A stretch of 5,860 nucleotides of DNA from Pedobacter sp. UBA2067 (GTDB lineage Bacteria > Bacteroidota > Bacteroidia > Sphingobacteriales > Sphingobacteriaceae). The translations under genes were made by a program, and so were the position numbers. Positions 1 to 5,656 of the stretch are shown here, one piece after another (position 1 is the first letter of the stretch; each line of letters begins with the position of its first letter). The notes under the pieces are model-generated. The model was not told the DNA's origin. It worked only from the letters and a program-made list of their open reading frames with translations, and made no database searches. The DNA is taken from NCBI GenBank assembly GCA_002333205.1, contig DDAD01000157.1:170623-176482 (forward strand), given 5' to 3'.

Positions 1-403
1 CAATGGTAGCAGTAATACTATTTGCCGGTGAGATAACGGCTTGTGCATTCCGGATTAAGCCTACATAGGCCGGATCAATAACCAATCTAGCTGCAGAAGC
101 AGGAATCGTAAGTGTAGCACTTAGCTGCCCATTCTTATCCGTTACCCCTTTATAAAAAGGATCGTTTGTATTTTCAGGCAAGTAAACATTAACAACTACA
201 CCTCCTAAAGCATCATCGTTATTTGCTTTAAGTGAAAGGTTTAAACTAACGTTTTTTGTTGTGCTGAAATTAAATCCATTTGGTGCGATTTGCTGAGCTG
301 GATCTATGATCGTAGGCTGTTCAGGAAGTTGTACGCTGTCTTTCTTACAAGCTGCGAAAGACATCATGCCTGCAAGCAGCGCGCATGTAAGGTGTTTTTT
401 CAT
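1..403 (-). CDS. N-terminal part of a secreted lipoprotein, probably LruC-domain type (3' part beyond the window)
   Basis: Reading leftwards from ATG at 403-401 gives 134 residues open to the window edge, so the C-terminal part is missing. The N-terminus MKKHLTCALLAGMMSFAAC is a lipoprotein signal: lysines, a hydrophobic core and a lipobox with Cys19 as the predicted lipidated residue, followed by KKDS. From about residue 40 the text runs PNGFNFSTTKNVSLNLSLKA, then VVVNVYLP (70-77) and FYKGVTDKNGQL (83-94). This is a beta-rich, transthyretin/CarboxypepD-like 'GVTDxNGxL' region. From memory of the family, this order of motifs is common at the start of Bacteroidota proteins labelled 'LruC domain-containing' (DUF4842 at the C-terminus). 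The defining C-terminal domain is not in view, so the family name is inference; the lipoprotein call is firmer. The gene is divergent from the downstream phosphodiesterase and has its own likely promoter at 545-575. The leader next to the start is A/T-rich without a clear Shine-Dalgarno sequence. Its substrate or partner is unknown. Confidence 0.75.
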   Translation of the reverse strand, partial: MKKHLTCALLAGMMSFAACKKDSVQLPEQPTIIDPAQQIAPNGFNFSTTKNVSLNLSLKANNDDALGGVVVNVYLPENTNDPFYKGVTDKNGQLSATLTIPASAARLVIDPAYVGLIRNAQAVISPANSITATI

Positions 404-524
404 AAAATAGAGATAATTGTTATTTGTTATCGACCAGCAAAGGCAAATTATGTTCCAGTAGTCCTATATGCCATCTAAGGGCTATCACACCTCAAAACCA
501 TGCAATTATGTAGAATTAACTGCA

Positions 525-553
525 CAAAAATATACAAATTAGTGCAAAAATAT
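525..553. repeat. Short direct repeat CAAAAATAT, two copies 20 bases apart
   Basis: The 9-mer CAAAAATAT occurs at 525-533 and again at 545-553, an offset of 20 bases, or about two helical turns. Read on the minus strand, both copies contain a TAnnTTTG -7-like box. The second copy overlaps the predicted promoter, so the pair may be alternative start boxes, a paired regulator site, or AT-rich coincidence. Confidence 0.35.
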
Positions 554-575
554 CACACCACACTTGTAGCATCAA
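545..575 (-). promoter_or_regulatory. Predicted Bacteroidota-type promoter for the lipoprotein gene
   Basis: On the minus strand, TTG (575-573) is followed after 20 bases by TATTTTTG (552-545). This fits the Bacteroidota primary-sigma pattern of a -33 TTG and a -7 TAnnTTTG box with about 19-21 bases between them. Transcription would start near 540, giving a leader of roughly 135 bases before the ATG at 403. A second identical TATTTTTG lies at 532-525 but has no TTG at the right distance. The region is very AT-rich, so chance matches are possible. Confidence 0.5.
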
Positions 576-684
576 TAATGAATAAAACTTTAGATCTAAT
601 TCCTGGTGAGCCATAAACCAATCAAGACATCAAGCTTAATATCCTATTAACATCAGTCCAAATTTGCGCAGTTAGCTTAGCGGT

Positions 685-1677
685 GTGAAAAAGAACCTAA
701 CATTACTATTCGCCACAGGACTGCTGTTCTCAGGCGGCGTCTTCGGACAACAGAAAGTCGATGTACAAGCGCATCGTGGAGGCATGGCATTAATGCCTGA
801 AAATACAATTGAAGCAATGCTTCATGCTGTAAAGATGGGTGTCAAAACACTGGAACTGGATGTGGTCATTTCCGGTGACGGAAAAGTTGTTGTCTCGCAT
901 GATGCATATATGTCTTCAGACTTTATGCGCATGCCTGATGGTAGTGATATTAAAAAAGAGGATGAGCGAAATATTGCACTCTTCAAAATGACATATGATA
1001 GCATTAGTCGCTTCGATGCAGGCAGCAAGCCACATCCCCGTTTTCCAGCTCAGGTCAAAATGAAAGCTTACAAGCCACTCTTGGAGGATCTGATAGATAG
1101 CGTTGAGGCTTATGTGACAACAAATAAGCTCAGACCGGTTTACTACAATATTGAAACTAAAATATCACCAGCCGGCGATGGAATCTATAATCCATCACCG
1201 GAAGTCTTTGTAAACACGATGATGTCAGTAGTGAATAGCAAGGCGATCAAAGACAGGGTGATCATCCAATCATTTGATGTTCGTACCCTACAAATCCTTC
1301 ATAAAATTGAACCCACTCTCAAACTTTCGCTATTAACTTTCAGAAAGCCGGATGTCCTCGCTAAATTGAGAACCGAGCGATCGACCGCTGAAGATGAAAA
1401 GAAAATAAAGCAATCACCGTTGTTAAACACAAAGGGAGGATTAGAAGACGACCTGAATAGACTTGGTTTTACACCGCACATATACAGTCCCTATTATACC
1501 TCGGTAGATGCTGCATTGGTAGCTAAAGCACATGCCTTAAAGATGCTGGTTTTGCCGTGGACCGTGGATGAAGAAGAAGATATGATTGCCTTAGACAACC
1601 TAGGTGTAGATGGCATCATCACTAACAGCCCGGATAAGTTAGTCAAGCTGTTTGGAAGCCATCAAAAAATTAATTAG
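685..1677 (+). CDS. Exported glycerophosphodiester phosphodiesterase (GDPD family)
   Basis: This 330-residue protein hydrolyses glycerophosphodiesters (deacylated phospholipids) to glycerol-3-phosphate and an alcohol, by family knowledge. Residues 1-22 (MKKNLTLLFATGLLFSGGVFGQ) form a signal peptide with probable cleavage near Gly21/Gln22, placing it in the periplasm. The catalytic core is clear: HRGG with His30, PEN at 38-40, the metal-binding ELD with Glu57 and Asp59, VVSHD with second catalytic His72, and NIETK with metal ligand Glu157. Further family signatures are KPHPRFP (115-121), VIIQSFD (192-198), a late PWTVD and a C-terminal GVDGIITNSPD. The length is normal for secreted GDPDs. The start is GTG at 685; it fits because the signal peptide begins MKKN directly there, and the GTG two bases upstream is followed at once by a stop. 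No good Shine-Dalgarno or -33/-7 pair was found upstream. The exact substrate (GlpQ-like broad or otherwise) cannot be told. Confidence 0.95.
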   Translation: MKKNLTLLFATGLLFSGGVFGQQKVDVQAHRGGMALMPENTIEAMLHAVKMGVKTLELDVVISGDGKVVVSHDAYMSSDFMRMPDGSDIKKEDERNIALFKMTYDSISRFDAGSKPHPRFPAQVKMKAYKPLLEDLIDSVEAYVTTNKLRPVYYNIETKISPAGDGIYNPSPEVFVNTMMSVVNSKAIKDRVIIQSFDVRTLQILHKIEPTLKLSLLTFRKPDVLAKLRTERSTAEDEKKIKQSPLLNTKGGLEDDLNRLGFTPHIYSPYYTSVDAALVAKAHALKMLVLPWTVDEEEDMIALDNLGVDGIITNSPDKLVKLFGSHQKIN

Positions 1678-1735
1678 TTACATACACAATATCTTCAGCC
1701 TTTATACGCTTTATATCTCAGAGCGTTAATTAAAT

Positions 1736-1773
1736 AAAGGGGTTATGATCAAGAATCATGGCCCTTTTCTTTT
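1736..1773 (+). terminator. Intrinsic terminator after the phosphodiesterase gene
   Basis: AAAGGG (1736-1741) pairs with CCCTTT (1762-1767), and the inner arms ATGAT (1745-1749) and ATCAT (1755-1759) pair around a CAAGA loop. A small internal loop (GTT against GG) separates the two helices. The 3' arm runs into TTTTCTTTT, a good U-tract. It lies 58 bases after the phosphodiesterase stop and before the small lipoprotein gene, so the two plus-strand genes are probably transcribed separately. Confidence 0.75.
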
Positions 1774-1835
1774 ATATGCCACATTAAAATACCGCATAGA
1801 AAATTAGTCTATATTCAACCCGTTATAAAACCAAC

Positions 1836-2003
1836 ATGAAAACAAGATTTTTAGTATTCGCAATTTCCATAATGATGATTACCAGTTCATGTTATACAAC
1901 AAGAACTGCAGGAAATAGCGGTAAAGTTCCTCCAGGACAGGCGAAGAAAAAAGCAGGAACAAAGTCTGCTAAGCCTTTCGCACCAGGTCAACGAAAGAAA
2001 TAA
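1836..2003 (+). CDS. 55-residue lipoprotein with PGQxKK repeats (database label 'quinol oxidase subunit 4', doubtful)
   Basis: ATG at 1836 opens a 55-codon frame ending in TAA at 2001-2003. Residues 1-18 (MKTRFLVFAISIMMITSS) are a lipoprotein signal with lipobox TSSC and Cys19 as the predicted lipidation site. The mature part is only about 37 residues, strongly basic, and carries two copies of a PGQxKK motif: PGQAKK at 33-38 and PGQRKK at 50-55, ending the protein, joined by KAGTKSAKPFA. From memory, tiny Bacteroidota lipoproteins with PPGQAKK...GSKSAKPxAPGQxKK are often labelled 'quinol oxidase subunit 4'. Nothing here supports an oxidase role: there is no membrane span beyond the signal and no oxidase gene nearby. 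The conserved motif plus an intact signal argue that it is a real gene. Its function is unknown; the basic tail could contact an anionic surface such as peptidoglycan or LPS, which is inference. The upstream terminator at 1736-1773 suggests its own promoter within 1774-1835, where I could not find a clear one. Confidence 0.8.
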   Translation: MKTRFLVFAISIMMITSSCYTTRTAGNSGKVPPGQAKKKAGTKSAKPFAPGQRKK

Positions 2004-2143
2004 ATTCAGTCATTCGGCCGTCAATAACGCAAAACACCTTCAACCCACATCTCTCACACTTTCTGAAAAAGTTAGCGGTTGGGTAATTGCCGAGCTGAAT
2101 ACTGTGAAACTCCATCTCCCGGTTTTGGTATACAATTATGTTC

Positions 2144-2181
2144 ATGTCCCTTGCTTTTCAAACAAATTAAGCAAGGGACAT
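2144..2181. repeat. 13-bp perfect inverted repeat (stem-loop) between convergent genes
   Basis: ATGTCCCTTGCTT (2144-2156) is the exact reverse complement of AAGCAAGGGACAT (2169-2181), separated by a 12-base AT-rich loop. The stem would form in RNA from either strand, which suits a shared terminator or RNA-stabilising hairpin for the converging lipoprotein and ccsBA transcripts. No U-tract follows the stem on either strand, so a simple intrinsic terminator is not proven. A member of a dispersed intergenic repeat family is an alternative. Confidence 0.6.
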
Positions 2182-2197
2182 TAACAACCTATAACCG

Positions 2198-2211
2198 CAA
2201 TATTAATATTG
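2198..2211. repeat. 14-bp AT-rich palindrome just downstream of ccsBA
   Basis: CAATATTAATATTG is a perfect palindrome lying 17 bases past the ccsBA stop on the minus strand. Weak outer pairing (AACCT at 2186-2190 with AGGGTT at 2216-2221, one bulge) could extend it into a longer imperfect hairpin at the 3' end of the ccsBA message. It might assist termination or RNA end protection, or be a protein-binding dyad. AT-rich palindromes also occur by chance. Confidence 0.35.
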
Positions 2212-2227
2212 TGCGAGGGTTACTTGT

Positions 2228-5200
2228 TTACTTCAGCAGCCTCTTTTTATACCTCTGGTAAGATACAATCGACATTAATGCCACAACAGCTATCGTAATA
2301 TACACCCATGAAGGTATAGGTACTGGATCACCCTGTGCATAGGAGTGCAAACCGCTGAGGTAATAATTCACACCAAAATAGGTCATGATAATCACCGAAA
2401 AGGACAGTAACGAAAGCAAATTGAAAAGGTATTTGCCTCGCAAACCAGGAATCAATCTGATGTGCAGCACAAAAGCATAGACAATCACAGAAATGAAAGC
2501 CCAGGTTTCCTTAGGGTCCCAGCTCCAGTAGCGGCCCCAGCTTTCGTTCGCCCAGATACCGCCCAGGAATGTTCCCACGGTAAGTAAAAATATACCCACC
2601 GTAAGGGACATCTCATTTACGATCGTCAGCTCCACCACAGATGCCTTTACTTTTGCACTGATTTTCTTATGATCAATGATGTACAGTATGAGCACAACCG
2701 TTCCAAGCAGTGCACTGAGTCCGAAGAAACCATAACTCGAGGTGATAATAGCCACATGGATCATCAACCAATAAGACTTCAGCACTGGTACCAGTGGGGT
2801 AATTTGTGGGTTCATTTGCGAACCTCCATGTGCAAATCCCATTAAAATCACCGCTATCAAACAACCCGCAGCCGGGATGAAAGCGTTGCTGTTCCGGTAT
2901 AGCAATAAGCCCGACATCACACCGATCCAGCTAATGAACATGACCGCTTCGTAGCCGTTGCTCCAAGGCTCATGTCCCGAGATGTACCAGCGTACCCCAA
3001 GTCCAAACATCTGCAGAAAGGCAGCAATGCTGATTAAAGCCAACACAAAATTCACCGTATTGGATAGTGCTTTAGAATCCTTAAAGAGCCTGCCAAATGC
3101 TAGTGCAAGAATAACGGTTCCCAGGATGGCGTAGCTGATCATCAGGTTTAAGAAGATGTTCCAGGAATTATAGCGCAGCTCCATCCCTATTTTGGTTGAG
3201 GATGGAACGATATCCTTCCCCACTTCCAACTGAACTGATTTCAGTGCTGCTAAACGTTGTTCAGCAGTTGCCCAATCTCCGGTTTTATTTGCCTGCAGAA
3301 CACTCATGAGGTACTGTGTAGCGGGATTCTGCGCCGCGGCGGCGTTTTCCTGTGCCGCTGGTGCTGCAATCCAGGTGTTATTCTTATCGCCTGCCACTGG
3401 AAATACACGGAGGTATTGCCCATTCAGCAGTTGCTGCATCACCTGCAGCTTATCATTCAGATCAATAAGGTCTTTATCGTAGGCATTCTGTTCAGAAGCT
3501 TTTTTCGCAAATGCTTTTAGATAATCAGCCTTTAAGCTGAAATCAAGTCCCCCTTCGGGCGTCAAAGCCAGTAGATTAACCATCGTTGTGTAACCCTCCG
3601 CATTGGCTTTAACAGTCGCAAGCAAGCCCGGACCGCTTTTGCTACCAACTTTAATTATAGGGACGTTCACCCAGTCAAAAGGCGAGGTCGATATCGATAA
3701 GAAGAACTGATTTGCACTAAGCGTGTAGAACTTATCCTTATGATACAGTTTACGAAGTATCTCCAGCGCCATCGTATTCACAGGCTCAATACGGCCGTCA
3801 ATATTTTGCACCAGGAGGCTACCGAAGCTGTCGGCATGTGCCGGGTCAATCTTCACAGCACCTGCGAAACCTTTACCGTCCAGCATCTTGCCCGCCAGTA
3901 TCTGTTCCAAGCTGGCTATGTGATCGTGATCAGGTGCAACTGGCGCTGGCGATGTTTGCACCGCAGTATCTGGCCCGTGATCATGACCATCACCATGATC
4001 GTGCGCATGGTCGTGTTGCGTGCCATCTTTGCCATGCATATCAATCTCCTGCCCGTATGCAAATGCACCTGGCATAAATAACAACAACACTAAAAGTGTC
4101 TTAGAACGAGAGATGGTTTTCAGCTGCTGATTTAGTTTAGAAAAATGTGTGCCTTTCCAGAATAGGGTAACAAACAGACCTCCGAAAAGCAGGATGTAGC
4201 CAAGGTAGGTAATGTTTGTACCCCAGTAATCGTGGTTCACCGAAAGCACGGTACCAAGCTCGTCCTGGTCAAACGAAGCTTGAAAGAAGCGATATCCATC
4301 CTGATCAAGAACATGGTTCATGAATATTTTATAAGGACGCTCATTGGGACCCTCCTGTATCATAACATCAGAAGAATAGGCTGCCGGGCTATTGCTGCCT
4401 GGATATTTTTCCATCTTAAAGTCGACAAGCTTAAGACTAAACGGCGTTTTGTAGATCTTCGAACCATAGCCCATCGCTATAGGAAGTCCACCTACCGTAC
4501 CCTGATAATTGAAGTTAGTGAGTCCCCGACCGCCATATATGGATACTGTATCTGTGGCTGAAGGTGTAGTCACCTCCATTCTAACCAAATCCAAATCGTG
4601 CTCGTGCGTTCGTTTATCGCCTTCGTAATTGATGACATTTCCTATGCGGGCAGGCTCAGGAACCACAAAAGCCAGCGCTCCGTAAGTGTAAAGGCTTCGC
4701 AGATGAAATTCCTGAGGGCTGCCGGGCGCCACAGTTTTCCGCTCCTGAGTGGCCATAATCATGTAATTACCTTCGTAAGGTGAGGTAATGGTATAACCAC
4801 TTGTACCATCAGCAATGTTAATTGCGCCCGTTGTAGTCGCATTGTAGCTCACAACCATTCCAGCAATCAGCTTTACACTGCCACTCTGAATGTATTTATT
4901 TACCCGCTTACCCTCTTCCAGCACCACCAGGTGTAGCGTTGGCTTACCTGCAGGACTCAGCACAAGCGAATCCTGTGCACGTGCGTAAAAGTCTACAACT
5001 TTCACTTTAACTCTGGATCCTTTGTAATCATATTCAGCGGAGAATGTCTTTTTAAAGGGCTTTAAATACCCGGGTATGCGATTGGAAATAAGCGTTACCG
5101 GAATATCATCATAGGCCAGGGCATCATCATTTTGCCCAATTTGAATTTTAAAGAAAGTGGCATCAGAGACAACCTCATCGCTCGATGCGCCTTCGCGGAT

Positions 5201-5518
5201 GTGCATAGAGCCTTCAAAACTGATATAACGCGTTACAAATCCTCCAATGAATATGATGATAAAGGCCAGGTGGAATACCAACAGCGGTAGTTTTTTGAAA
5301 GACATCAGCTGATACCTTTTGATATTTCCAATGAAATTTAGGATCAGAATGAGCATGATCAACTCAAACCACCAGCAATTGTAAATCAAGGCTTTCGCCA
5401 CTGGCGTACCATAGTCATTTTCTACAAAGGTGGCCATAGCCATAGAAAATGCATAAAGAATTAACAGGGTACCCATCGTACGGGTAGAAAAAAGAATTCG
5501 GGTCAGCTTTGCTATCAT
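2228..5518 (-). CDS. ccsBA: Fused CcsB-CcsA (ResB/ResC) system II cytochrome c haem lyase
   Basis: This 1096-residue membrane protein exports haem and attaches it to CXXCH sites of c-type cytochromes on the outer face of the inner membrane. N-terminal half (ResB/CcsB): membrane spans near 13-31, 44-62 and 75-95, with the transmembrane haem ligand His83 in PLLVFHLAF, a large periplasmic domain (about 96-435) and a span at 437-455. A second signal-like span at 472-488, ending AYGQ, leads into a histidine-rich stretch (495-533) and a soluble region with FGSLLVQNIDGRIEPVNT (565-582). C-terminal half (CcsA): about nine spans from 788 on and the WWD haem-binding motif at 989-1006 (WANESWGRYWSWDPKETW). 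The expected histidines are present: His921 before WWD (WLMIHV), His1019 (VLHIRL) and His1058 (YYLSGLHSYA). Their spacing of 98 and 39 matches, from memory, Helicobacter CcsBA (His761/858/897). All signatures are intact and the predicted topology puts WWD outside. The length suits Bacteroidota fusions. ATG 5518 gives the usual MIAKLTRILFSTR start. No cytochrome gene adjoins it. Confidence 0.95.
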   Translation of the reverse strand: MIAKLTRILFSTRTMGTLLILYAFSMAMATFVENDYGTPVAKALIYNCWWFELIMLILILNFIGNIKRYQLMSFKKLPLLVFHLAFIIIFIGGFVTRYISFEGSMHIREGASSDEVVSDATFFKIQIGQNDDALAYDDIPVTLISNRIPGYLKPFKKTFSAEYDYKGSRVKVKVVDFYARAQDSLVLSPAGKPTLHLVVLEEGKRVNKYIQSGSVKLIAGMVVSYNATTTGAINIADGTSGYTITSPYEGNYMIMATQERKTVAPGSPQEFHLRSLYTYGALAFVVPEPARIGNVINYEGDKRTHEHDLDLVRMEVTTPSATDTVSIYGGRGLTNFNYQGTVGGLPIAMGYGSKIYKTPFSLKLVDFKMEKYPGSNSPAAYSSDVMIQEGPNERPYKIFMNHVLDQDGYRFFQASFDQDELGTVLSVNHDYWGTNITYLGYILLFGGLFVTLFWKGTHFSKLNQQLKTISRSKTLLVLLLFMPGAFAYGQEIDMHGKDGTQHDHAHDHGDGHDHGPDTAVQTSPAPVAPDHDHIASLEQILAGKMLDGKGFAGAVKIDPAHADSFGSLLVQNIDGRIEPVNTMALEILRKLYHKDKFYTLSANQFFLSISTSPFDWVNVPIIKVGSKSGPGLLATVKANAEGYTTMVNLLALTPEGGLDFSLKADYLKAFAKKASEQNAYDKDLIDLNDKLQVMQQLLNGQYLRVFPVAGDKNNTWIAAPAAQENAAAAQNPATQYLMSVLQANKTGDWATAEQRLAALKSVQLEVGKDIVPSSTKIGMELRYNSWNIFLNLMISYAILGTVILALAFGRLFKDSKALSNTVNFVLALISIAAFLQMFGLGVRWYISGHEPWSNGYEAVMFISWIGVMSGLLLYRNSNAFIPAAGCLIAVILMGFAHGGSQMNPQITPLVPVLKSYWLMIHVAIITSSYGFFGLSALLGTVVLILYIIDHKKISAKVKASVVELTIVNEMSLTVGIFLLTVGTFLGGIWANESWGRYWSWDPKETWAFISVIVYAFVLHIRLIPGLRGKYLFNLLSLLSFSVIIMTYFGVNYYLSGLHSYAQGDPVPIPSWVYITIAVVALMSIVSYQRYKKRLLK
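2501..2554 (-). other. WWD haem-handling motif of CcsBA
   Basis: These codons give residues 989-1006, with Trp989, Trp994, Trp998, Trp1000, Asp1001 and Trp1006 in the pattern WxxxxWGxYWSWDPKExW. In the family this tryptophan-rich periplasmic loop holds haem between the two external histidines (here His921 and His1058). Every hallmark residue is present, so the synthase should be active. Confidence 0.9.
3920..4036 (-). other. Histidine/aspartate-rich linker within CcsBA
   Basis: Residues 495-533 contain nine histidines alternating with Asp and Gly. The densest part is HDHAHDHGDGHDH (502-514), followed by a Pro/Ala-rich spacer and DHDH (530-533). By the span count the segment is periplasmic, directly after the signal-like span at 472-488. 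Such HDH runs usually bind transition metals (Zn, Ni, Cu, Co) and may bind haem iron; either role here is inference. It sits between the CcsB half and the soluble part preceding CcsA, and it is not among the conserved haem ligands of the family. Confidence 0.75.
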
Positions 5519-5646
5519 TTTCAGGAATCCTGCCGGCTACTTGCCGGCAAAGCCGCATAATAGATAATTTCCCTTAGGCAGACTGAAAATTTGTGTAAAA
5601 AAGATAATCGTATGATATTTAGAGGCTATGTTGCATTATTCAATAG
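5519..5646. other. Leader region between the TonB-like gene and ccsBA
   Basis: These 128 bases separate two minus-strand genes. They contain a loose inverted repeat overlapping the TonB-like stop (5623-5656) and a GC-rich hairpin right before the ccsBA start (5531-5549). A TATCTTTT sequence read on the minus strand (about 5606-5599) resembles a -7 box but has no TTG at the right distance. I could not define a convincing promoter, and a short read-through operon remains possible. Confidence 0.5.
5531..5549 (-). promoter_or_regulatory. GC-rich hairpin immediately before the ccsBA start codon
   Basis: TGCCGGC (5531-5537) and GCCGGCA (5543-5549) pair perfectly around a 5-base loop, 12 bases upstream of the ATG at 5518 on the minus strand. 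The only Shine-Dalgarno-like AGGA (5531-5528) abuts the stem. A second small dyad, CAGGA-A-TCCTG (5522-5532), covers the same AGGA. A structure here could limit or tune translation of ccsBA, or it could be a terminator remnant or repeat element. Its GC content stands out from the AT-rich surroundings. The structure is visible; the regulatory role is inference. Confidence 0.45.
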
Positions 5647-5656
5647 CTAATAGCCT
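5623..5656 (-). terminator. Possible weak terminator hairpin at the 3' end of the TonB-like gene
   Basis: AGGCTAT (5623-5629) is the reverse complement of ATAGCCT (5650-5656), with a 20-base loop between. Read on the minus strand, the first arm overlaps the last codons and stop of the TonB-like gene. A T-run (ATCTTTTTTAC) appears only about 15 bases after the second arm. The long loop and displaced T-run make it a weak candidate. Confidence 0.3.

Larger units (their letters stand above)
2004..2227. other. Convergent intergenic region, no supported gene
   Basis: This gap lies between the stop of the 55-residue lipoprotein (plus strand) and the stop of ccsBA (minus strand), where transcription from both sides would meet. 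It holds a 13-bp perfect inverted repeat (2144-2181) and an AT palindrome (2198-2211). A 60-codon open frame starts here on the plus strand but overlaps the ccsBA end antisense and shows no protein-like pattern. No classical U-tract terminator is seen on either strand. Confidence 0.6.

Noticed and set aside
290..478. 62-codon plus-strand open frame
   Set aside because: It lies antisense across the start and signal peptide of the lipoprotein gene, has no family resemblance, and its Cys/His/Arg-rich content is typical of a shadow frame.
659..666. CAAATTTG upstream of the phosphodiesterase as a -7 box
   Set aside because: It misses the initial T of TAnnTTTG, has no TTG 19-21 bases upstream, and lies so close to the GTG that the leader would be very short.
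822..1028. 68-codon minus-strand open frame
   Set aside because: It is entirely antisense to the catalytic part of the phosphodiesterase, whose motifs fix the real frame; no start context or recognisable protein.
1299..1481. 60-codon minus-strand open frame
   Set aside because: It is antisense inside the phosphodiesterase gene and shows no protein-like pattern.
2079..2261. 60-codon plus-strand open frame in the convergent gap
   Set aside because: It runs through the 13-bp inverted repeat and into the antisense of the ccsBA end; the Cys-rich translation matches nothing I recognise and it lacks a promoter or ribosome site.
3977..4015. CAT/GAT-type short repeats as a CRISPR or tandem-repeat locus
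   Set aside because: They are irregular codons for alternating His and Asp within the continuous ccsBA reading frame, with no spacers or fixed repeat unit.
3740..4081. 113-codon and 79-codon plus-strand frames opposite the His-rich linker
   Set aside because: Their His/Arg-rich translations come from the complementary strand of the HDH repeat codons in ccsBA; a shadow of low-complexity coding sequence.
4232..4783. Two plus-strand frames (109 and 61 codons) opposite the ResB domain
   Set aside because: They are antisense to a well-conserved part of ccsBA, and no domain, signal or ribosome site supports them.
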